From a virus, in IMG/VR virus record IMGVR_UViG_3300042446_000455, positions 1-22,462 of that record: DNA of 22,462 nt; one strand, 5' to 3'. The notes below the pieces were generated by a model. It saw only the letters and a list, made by a program, of their open reading frames with translations, was not told the DNA's origin and made no database searches. Below are positions 16,645 to 22,462 of this stretch, one piece after another; the first letter of the stretch is position 1; each line of letters opens with the position of its first letter. A program made the translations under genes and the position numbers.

Positions 16645-17860
16645 TCTATTAAGCGGATCATTACTACGCCGCGGAGGCAGCGGCGACTTTATTGACCTAG
16701 CAGGAGCGCAGCCTCAGTTGCCTCCTACTGACACTACTGCAACTGGCTACAGTTTAATTACTGACGGGTTGTTAAGAACATCATATCGCTCTAGCTTAGG
16801 ATATGTAGAGTTTAGAGATAGCACAATGTGGAGCGCTCTTACAGGCACCATTGCAATTGTCAACTCCGGAACAGCAGTTGTATCTACTGGCACTAATACA
16901 GGATTGTTGGTAGTTAAAGGAGACATCGGAGTTGGCGGCACAATGAATATCCAAAAAGATATTATTGTTAACGGACTTACTATTGGTCAAGGATATGAAG
17001 GTCGTAACAATATCGTTGTTCGCGGAACGGCATTACCTATCATTGACAACTTTGAAAACGGCCAAGAAAGCATTGCAATTGGTTACAATACCTTAATGGG
17101 TATTGCAACTTCTTATAAAAATATTGCAATTGGTCGAAATGCAATAAGCACCGGTACTGAAATTTCTAACAACATTGCAATCGGTGACAGTGCTCTAACA
17201 TTAGTTGGCACTAGTTCTACTGTTAATGACAGCAACATTGGTATTGGTACATCAGCTGGCGCAGAGTTAAAAGCAGGACAATACAACGTATTCATTGGGC
17301 ACGAAGCTGCTGATGTGTGGCAAAGCGGAAACTACAATATTATTATTGGTCAAAACACTGCATTGTTTATCAACACAGGTTCTGGAATTATCAGTATTGG
17401 TGGTGACAACTTAGTAGATGGTGTAGACAATCAAGTTAACATTGGTTCCGTATTCTATTATGACGGAACTGGATATTCATATATTGCAGCAGATACTGAA
17501 GTAGGGTTAGGATCTCCAGCTGTAGCTGTATCAGCAAGTACTATGACTGGCGGATTAGTCGTCGTTGGCGGCATTGCAGTTTATGATAATGCAATTATTG
17601 CAGGCACAGGAACTTCTACTTCAACAACTACAGGAGCGGTGGTAGTAACAGGTGGCGTAGGTATTCGCGGTGACGTATATGCACGTACTGGTGCACCTGA
17701 TCAAGACTATCTACTATATACTCCTAGAGTCTTTACAACGTCAACCGAACCAACTGGTGCAAGAATTGCAGATATATGGATTGACGAAACTGTTCCAGCA
17801 TATTTGCAATATATTAAAGACGGTACAAGCACCTTTTGGATTCAAGTAGGTGCGGTATAA
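16637..17860 (+). CDS. Tail-fibre protein with YadA-like NIAIG repeats
   Basis: In this 407-aa product, residues about 1-30 form a short N-terminal segment (SGSLLRRGGSGDFIDLAGAQ). About 85-115 holds Gly-rich fibre units (GLLVVKGDIGVGGTMNI). About 145-271 is a run of N-I-A-I-G-x-x-A type repeats as seen in left-handed beta-rolls of trimeric adhesin heads (YadA/Hia class). About 300-350 carries two more fibre modules (GGLVVVGGIAVYDNAIIAG and GAVVVTGGVGIRGDVYA). The C-terminus PTGARIADIWIDETVPAYLQ then IKDGTSTFWIQVGAV looks like a small terminal domain. The beta-roll is expected to be trimeric and surface-exposed, consistent with receptor binding. The ATG lies inside the previous gene's stop region (ATGCCTAA). 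Confidence 0.87.
   Translation: MPNLLSGSLLRRGGSGDFIDLAGAQPQLPPTDTTATGYSLITDGLLRTSYRSSLGYVEFRDSTMWSALTGTIAIVNSGTAVVSTGTNTGLLVVKGDIGVGGTMNIQKDIIVNGLTIGQGYEGRNNIVVRGTALPIIDNFENGQESIAIGYNTLMGIATSYKNIAIGRNAISTGTEISNNIAIGDSALTLVGTSSTVNDSNIGIGTSAGAELKAGQYNVFIGHEAADVWQSGNYNIIIGQNTALFINTGSGIISIGGDNLVDGVDNQVNIGSVFYYDGTGYSYIAADTEVGLGSPAVAVSASTMTGGLVVVGGIAVYDNAIIAGTGTSTSTTTGAVVVTGGVGIRGDVYARTGAPDQDYLLYTPRVFTTSTEPTGARIADIWIDETVPAYLQYIKDGTSTFWIQVGAV
17069..17450 (+). repeat. NIAIG beta-roll repeat array
   Basis: Successive units read SIAIGYNTL, NIAIGRNAI, NIAIGDSAL, NIGIGTSAG, NVFIGHEAA, NIIIGQNTA and a final ISIGGDNL/VNIGSV. Spacing is about 14-24 residues. The Ile-Gly core with a following Asn/Asp/Ser-Ala turn is the signature of a left-handed parallel beta-roll. 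Confidence 0.82.
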
Positions 17861-17881
17861 TTATAGAATGAGAATAATAAA

Positions 17882-18757
17882 ATGGCATTAAATTTTCCAC
17901 CATCACCAACAATAGGACAACCATGGACAGTAGGTTCTAAAACATATACATGGAGCGGATCTGCTTGGCTGGTATCATCACAAACACTTACTGCTAGTGC
18001 ATTATACATTACTTCTTCAACAAATGCATCATCAACAGTATCGGGCTCTCTGCAAATTATCGGCGGCGTAGGTATTGGAGGAGATTTATGGGTTGGCGGT
18101 ACAATGTATTTAGGAGGTGCTCCTGTTATTACAACAGGCACACTAGGTGCAAGCGTGTTTGGCGGAACTGATATTAGAATTACCAGTACAGGAACCGGCG
18201 GCTATAGTTACCTACGATTTGACAACACCAGCACATTACAAACAGTAACAGGTCGAGGTAACTCTACTACAAACGTAGTGCGATTACTAAACACTACTGA
18301 ATCTACATCAACGGTTACTGGCTCATTAATTGTGTCTGGTGGTATTGGGGTAGGTAAACGTGTTAACTGTGAAAGTTTACGTATTTCAGATTCTATCTTT
18401 GATTCTACTTTAATTACAGTTGCAAATACTGCAACTACACTAATAGACAGTTTCTTATCAGCTGAGTTTAGATCAGCAAAATACTTAATTCAAATTTCTT
18501 CAGGAGGAGGCGCAACTCACACTGGTACAACGGCAACATTCCAAGCTGTTGAAATTATGCTAATTACTGACAACGTTGGTACTGTATATGCTACAGAGTA
18601 CGGCCTAGTAAGCACAGGTGGAGTATCTGGCGGCGCTGTACTAGGGGCATTTAGTGCAGATTTAAGTATAGTAGATTACACAGCAAGATTATATTTTACA
18701 CCAAGCGCAGCGACAAATAAAACTATTAAAGTTCTAAGAACCGGCATGGCGTCCTAA
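17882..18757 (+). CDS. Tail-fibre-type protein with conserved terminal domain
   Basis: The 291-aa protein opens with NFPPSPTIGQPWTVGSKTY then TWSGSAW (about 4-28), a pattern common at the N-termini of phage fibre proteins. Fibre modules follow: GSLQIIGGVGIGGDLWVGG (about 56-74) and GSLIVSGGIGVGKRVN (about 147-162). A TLQTVTGRGNSTTN unit (about 119-132) also occurs in the next gene. The C-terminal domain (about 195-291: RSAKYLIQISSGGGATHTG, AVEIMLITDN, ARLYFTPSAATNKTIKVLRT) is a compact beta-rich domain resembling tips of other aquatic phage fibres. Probable role: fibre or fibre-tip subunit. The ribosome site is weak (GAGAATAATAAA before the ATG). The 21-nt gap to the previous gene suggests the same operon. 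Confidence 0.86.
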   Translation: MALNFPPSPTIGQPWTVGSKTYTWSGSAWLVSSQTLTASALYITSSTNASSTVSGSLQIIGGVGIGGDLWVGGTMYLGGAPVITTGTLGASVFGGTDIRITSTGTGGYSYLRFDNTSTLQTVTGRGNSTTNVVRLLNTTESTSTVTGSLIVSGGIGVGKRVNCESLRISDSIFDSTLITVANTATTLIDSFLSAEFRSAKYLIQISSGGGATHTGTTATFQAVEIMLITDNVGTVYATEYGLVSTGGVSGGAVLGAFSADLSIVDYTARLYFTPSAATNKTIKVLRTGMAS

Positions 18758-18768
18758 GGAGATAATTA

Positions 18769-21700
18769 ATGGCACAAGCGCCGATACAAGACTTTATTGT
18801 TAATTCCGGTTTAAATGTCCAAGGCACTGCCTTGGTTACGAGTTCTACCGGTAATACAAGCACACTACAGGTCGATGGTGGCGCAGCCATCGCTAAAAAT
18901 CTTATTGTTGGATCAGATACAACTGTCTACGGTAATTTAACGTTAATTGGATCAATGCCCAACTTAACAGTTGGCGGCAATACTACATTAAACAATTTAA
19001 GAGCAACATACACAACTTCTACTAACTTGGACGTTAGTTCTAGATTAATTGTAGGCGGACTTGCACAACTTAATAATGCAACTCTTTCTAATCTTACACA
19101 ATCAACGTCTTCGTCTACAGGAGCATTGGTAGTAGATGGCGGCGTTGGCATTAGAAAAGATCTGTGGGTTGGTGGTCAAATGTTTATCGGCGGCGGCGAA
19201 GTTATTACAACTTCTAGCCTAGTTGCTGATACGTTGCAAACAGTAACCCAAAATGGTAGCGGAACTACAGTTGCAATTATATTATCAAATACTACTTCAT
19301 CTATCTCTACAGGTAGTGGTGCGTTAGTTGTATATGGTGGCGTTGGTATTGGTGGTGCGTTATATGTCAATACAACCAGTTATATTAATAGTTCACAAAT
19401 TGTAACAGCAGCAAGCATTGATCAATTTGCAGTAAAAACAATTACAGCCGGTACTGATACAAAAGTCAGTGCTTCATCCGGTGATGTTATTGTTTGGAAT
19501 ACCGGCACATTACAAACAGTAACAGCTAGGGGTGCCACAACTACTAATGCAATATCAATTACAAATGCAACGGCGTCTGCAGACAGTGCAACTGGCGCAT
19601 TAGTAGTAACTGGTGGTGTTGCAGTTGGTGAAAATTTAAATGTTGCAGGTAATATTACAGCCTGGGGCAACATTACTGCTAATGGAAATATTGTATTAGG
19701 TAACTCAACTGGCTCAGATACTATCACTTTTGCTGGTGAGATTCAATCTGATCTAATTCCAAAGATTGCAGGAACATATAATTTAGGTAGCCAGACAAAC
19801 TATTGGAACACAATTTGGGCAGATGAAGCAGTTTTACTTTCTAATGCTGATACTAATTCAACAAATAGTGGCGCATTACAAGTTGTAGGCGGAGTTGGTA
19901 TTGGTGCCGGATTAATTGTAGGTGGTGTTTCCACAATAACAAACACTACTTCTGCTACATCAACTAGTACAGGTGCATTACAAGTACGTGGTGGTGCTGG
20001 TATTGGTGGTGCCGTGTACGCCGGTTCAATGTTTAGCGGTGGAAGTCCAGTAGTAACTGAAGCTAGCCTAGGGGTGTTAGGTGTAACTTCTATATATGGC
20101 GGTACTGATATTTCAGTTAGTAGTACAACGGGATCGGTGACTATTTTTGATACTAGCACATTACAATCGGTTACTACTCGCGGTGCAACCACTAATAATG
20201 CCGTATCGATTACAAATTCTGCTACTTCTACATCAACTACAACTGGCGCACTAATAATTACAGGCGGCGTTGGAATTGGTCGCGACGTATTTGCAGGCGG
20301 CAAACTATACATAGGTGACGGCACAGTCTCTTACTCTAGTTTAACCACTGCAACATCTGGATTATATGCTGCTCGTTCAATCAACTTAATTGACACTAAT
20401 GCTGCCGTCAAAGTTTCACGTATTTCTAATACCAATGCACCTGCTGTTGAATTACAAGCGGTTAATACTTCTGGGGTCATTCGCTCATACTGGGATGTTT
20501 CAGTATCAACAGCAGCAGGCGGTGTTGACGATAATATGGGATTCCGCTGGAGGACTACTAACCTAAGTTCTGCAGGCGGTGCTGATCGATTATTATTGTA
20601 CGGAACTGGAACAGCGTTGGTAGTTATTCCAATGACTACTGCTACTAATTCTACTGCAACTGGTGCGTTTGTTGTTAAGGGCGGTGTTGGTATTGGTGGC
20701 GGGTTGTATGTTGGCGGAATCGGTACATTTACATCCTTAGTAAATTCATTAGGCGGGATTGCTTCTACAGACGTTGTAGCAAGCGGTACTTTAGGCGTAA
20801 CTGGTACAAGCACATTAGGCGTGTTGAATGCCACTTCCGCTACATTTAGTGGTACACTTGGTGTTACTGGCACATCTGTACTTGCTGGAGTCCAAGCTAC
20901 AGATATAGTTGCATCAGGCACACTAGGAGTAACCGGTACTTCTATATTAACAGGAGTGCAAGCAAGTAATATTGTTGCATCAGGTACGTTAGGCGTAACT
21001 GGAACAAGCACATTGGGCGTAGTAAATGCCTCCGCAGCAACATTTAGTGGTCTTACTACAATCACAAATACTACCGCAGCATCTAGCACAGTTTCTGGAG
21101 CACTAAGAGTTGCTGGCGGAGTTGGCATAGAAAAAGACTTGTATGTTGGCGGTACAATTAATGGCAATTTAGGTGGCGGATCTACTGGTGCAATATTCTA
21201 TCAGATTAGTACAGGCTCTACTACTAGTTTACCATTAGGTACAAACGGGTATATTTTATCTGCGGGAGGCGCAGCACCACAGTGGATTCCTGTGTCAGGA
21301 CTGACTGCCGGCTCATCTAACACTGCTACAAACTTAGCACAAGGCGGTCCTGGACAAGTTCCATATCAAAGTGGTGCAGGTACAACGGTATTCATTGCCA
21401 CAGGCACAGCAGGTACAGTATTAGTAAGCAACGGAACAAGTGCGCCAACGTTTAATAATACATTAACTTTAGCAAGTACTGTTAACGCAACATCTACAAT
21501 CACTGGAGCGTTCCAAGTAGTCGGCGGTGTTGGTATTGGTGGAAACTTATATGTTGGTGGAGAAATTGTAGCACAACGATTAACAATTGAATACACTACA
21601 GTGACTACCACGTTAGTTACAACTGATGATGTTATTAGAACAACTAATACTTCTACAACGTATTCAACAACATCTGGTGCTTTACAAATTTCAGGCGGCG

Positions 21701-22462
21701 CAGGAATTGCGGGAGGAATATATGTTGGCGGCATATCAACATTTACAAACACCGTTGTTCATGCAGGTATCCAGGCAACTAACATTGTTGCATCTGGTAC
21801 ACTTGGAGTCACTGGAACAAGTACATTAGGTCTTGTAAATGCTACTAGCGCCACATTCAGCGGTACATTAGGAGTCACTGGTACTGCTGTACTTAATGGC
21901 CTGCAAGCAACAAATATTGTTGCAAGTGGTACATTGGGTGTAACTGGTACAAGTACATTAGGCGTACTAAATGCTACTAGCGCCACATTTAGTGGTACAT
22001 TAGGAGTTACTGGTACTGCTGTACTAAATGGGTTGCAAGCAACTAATATTGTTGCGTCGGGTACACTTGGTGTGACCGGAACAAGTACATTAGGTGTTCT
22101 AAACGCTACTTCTGGCACATTCAGTGGTACATTAGGCGTTACTGGTACTGCTGTACTAAATGGATTGCAAGCAACAAATATTGTTGCGAGTGGAACATTA
22201 GGTGTCACCGGCACAAGTACATTAAGTGTAGTAAATGCCACATCTGCTACGTTTAGTGGTACATTAGGCGTTACTGGTACAAGTACACTAGGAGTAGTGA
22301 ATGCTACTTCGGGTACTTTTAGTGGCACACTGGGCGTTACTGGAACAAGTACATTAGGTGTACTGAACGCTTCTTCAGGTACATTCAGTGGTACCTTAGG
22401 GGTAACTGGTACCGCTGTACTAAATGGATTGCAGGCAACAAATATTGTTGCATCGGGTACAC
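18769..22462 (+). CDS. Long repetitive tail-fibre protein, 3' end beyond window
   Basis: I translated this frame from the ATG at 18769 and found no stop to the right edge: at least 1231 residues. The AAGGAG ribosome site (18756-18761) overlaps the upstream stop. The protein contains ten copies of a fibre module with consensus S-T-G-A-L-x-V-x-GGVGIGG-x-LYVGG (for example near residues 117, 182, 273, 368, 402, 492, 630, 775, 912 and 970). TLQTVTARGATTTN units recur, as does an LGSQTNYW unit. A non-repetitive island lies at about 530-625 (residues such as SYWDVSVSTAAGGVDDN). Two blocks of 22-aa repeats (residues about 665-763 and 1003 onward) have the consensus TLGVTGTSTLGVLNATSATF. Composition is Gly/Thr/Ser/Val/Ala with few charges and almost no Cys, as in a rigid beta-structured shaft. 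Function as a long host-recognition fibre is inferred. Confidence 0.88.
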   Translation, partial: MAQAPIQDFIVNSGLNVQGTALVTSSTGNTSTLQVDGGAAIAKNLIVGSDTTVYGNLTLIGSMPNLTVGGNTTLNNLRATYTTSTNLDVSSRLIVGGLAQLNNATLSNLTQSTSSSTGALVVDGGVGIRKDLWVGGQMFIGGGEVITTSSLVADTLQTVTQNGSGTTVAIILSNTTSSISTGSGALVVYGGVGIGGALYVNTTSYINSSQIVTAASIDQFAVKTITAGTDTKVSASSGDVIVWNTGTLQTVTARGATTTNAISITNATASADSATGALVVTGGVAVGENLNVAGNITAWGNITANGNIVLGNSTGSDTITFAGEIQSDLIPKIAGTYNLGSQTNYWNTIWADEAVLLSNADTNSTNSGALQVVGGVGIGAGLIVGGVSTITNTTSATSTSTGALQVRGGAGIGGAVYAGSMFSGGSPVVTEASLGVLGVTSIYGGTDISVSSTTGSVTIFDTSTLQSVTTRGATTNNAVSITNSATSTSTTTGALIITGGVGIGRDVFAGGKLYIGDGTVSYSSLTTATSGLYAARSINLIDTNAAVKVSRISNTNAPAVELQAVNTSGVIRSYWDVSVSTAAGGVDDNMGFRWRTTNLSSAGGADRLLLYGTGTALVVIPMTTATNSTATGAFVVKGGVGIGGGLYVGGIGTFTSLVNSLGGIASTDVVASGTLGVTGTSTLGVLNATSATFSGTLGVTGTSVLAGVQATDIVASGTLGVTGTSILTGVQASNIVASGTLGVTGTSTLGVVNASAATFSGLTTITNTTAASSTVSGALRVAGGVGIEKDLYVGGTINGNLGGGSTGAIFYQISTGSTTSLPLGTNGYILSAGGAAPQWIPVSGLTAGSSNTATNLAQGGPGQVPYQSGAGTTVFIATGTAGTVLVSNGTSAPTFNNTLTLASTVNATSTITGAFQVVGGVGIGGNLYVGGEIVAQRLTIEYTTVTTTLVTTDDVIRTTNTSTTYSTTSGALQISGGAGIAGGIYVGGISTFTNTVVHAGIQATNIVASGTLGVTGTSTLGLVNATSATFSGTLGVTGTAVLNGLQATNIVASGTLGVTGTSTLGVLNATSATFSGTLGVTGTAVLNGLQATNIVASGTLGVTGTSTLGVLNATSGTFSGTLGVTGTAVLNGLQATNIVASGTLGVTGTSTLSVVNATSATFSGTLGVTGTSTLGVVNATSGTFSGTLGVTGTSTLGVLNASSGTFSGTLGVTGTAVLNGLQATNIVASGT
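20761..21057 (+). repeat. First block of 22-residue (66-bp) fibre repeats
   Basis: Four to five units share ASGTLGVTGTSTLG or variants, alternating with VQATDIV or NATSATFSG linkers. The block is more diverged than the second block at 21775-22462 and is separated from it by Gly-Gly modules and an LGTNGYILSAGGAAPQW segment. Confidence 0.85.
21775..22462 (+). repeat. Near-identical 132-bp / 66-bp tandem repeats, continuing past the window
   Basis: The marker AATATTGTTGC or AACATTGTTGC occurs at 21781, 21913, 22045, 22177 and 22441: exact steps of 132, 132, 132 and 264 bp. Each 132-bp unit (44 residues) is two 22-residue half-units. The 264-bp interval contains extra half-units of the TSTLGVVNATSGTF type in place of the LNGLQATNIV linker. 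Copies differ mainly at third codon positions. Confidence 0.93.

Noticed and set aside
21626-21829. 67-aa and similar short + strand ORFs within fibre genes (also 11872-12078)
   Set aside because: Out-of-frame readings of repetitive coding sequence, with no independent support.
18927-22328. Several long minus-strand ORFs rich in Pro, Val and Thr across the fibre genes
   Set aside because: They are exact shadows of the repetitive + strand fibre gene (the GGT/ACT-rich repeat reads as ACC/AGT in reverse). They have no ribosome sites, their periodicity mirrors the + repeats, and the + frame is open throughout.
21775-22462. CRISPR array
   Set aside because: The regularly spaced repeats are coding, in frame, with no unique spacers; each interval is itself repeat sequence.

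Overview
The window looks like part of the late (structural) gene region of a T4-like contractile-tailed phage, probably from an aquatic habitat. All genes I accept lie on the + strand and are tightly packed. The portal (gp20), gp67-like core protein, prohead protease (gp21), scaffold (gp22) and major capsid protein (gp23) stand in the canonical T4 order 20-67-(68)-21-22-23. Low GC, TAAATA-type late-promoter-like motifs and the tail-fibre families resemble marine and freshwater T4-like viruses such as cyanophage relatives. The host cannot be read from this window, and no tRNA, integrase, metabolic or host gene is present.

Layout. 3-1850: 3' part of a tape-measure-like protein, running in from the left edge. 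1854-7946: head module: portal, an 80-aa protein, an acidic gp67-like core protein, protease, scaffold, and an unusually short major capsid protein. An intrinsic terminator follows at 7972-7995. 8088-8987: a Thr/Ala/Gly-rich likely virion surface or capsid decoration protein, closed by a second strong terminator at 9004-9035. 9052-9576: a 174-aa protein of unknown function. 9603-16250: a giant 2215-aa fibre or adhesin-like protein carrying seven copies of a Cys-x-Arg-Asp repeat and beta-helix-like segments. 16261-22462: four more fibre-type genes. The last one starts at 18769, is open to the right edge, and ends in near-identical 66/132-bp repeats.

How the parts work together (inference from families). 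gp67-like, gp22 and gp21 build the prohead core on the portal. gp21 then cleaves the core proteins and the gp23 N-terminus during maturation. The downstream block supplies host-recognition fibres. These share modules (a Gly-Gly-Val-Gly-Ile-Gly-Gly type unit, a Leu-Gly-Ser...Trp unit and 22-aa collar repeats), which suggests duplication and shuffling among neighbours.

Regulation. Each larger gap in the region (before 4000, 8088 and 9052) holds a hairpin followed closely by a TAAATA late-promoter-like octamer. At two genes (3581 and 9052) the octamer ends exactly 6 nt before the ATG and no Shine-Dalgarno is present, which predicts leaderless late mRNAs. No intergenic gap exceeds 180 bases.
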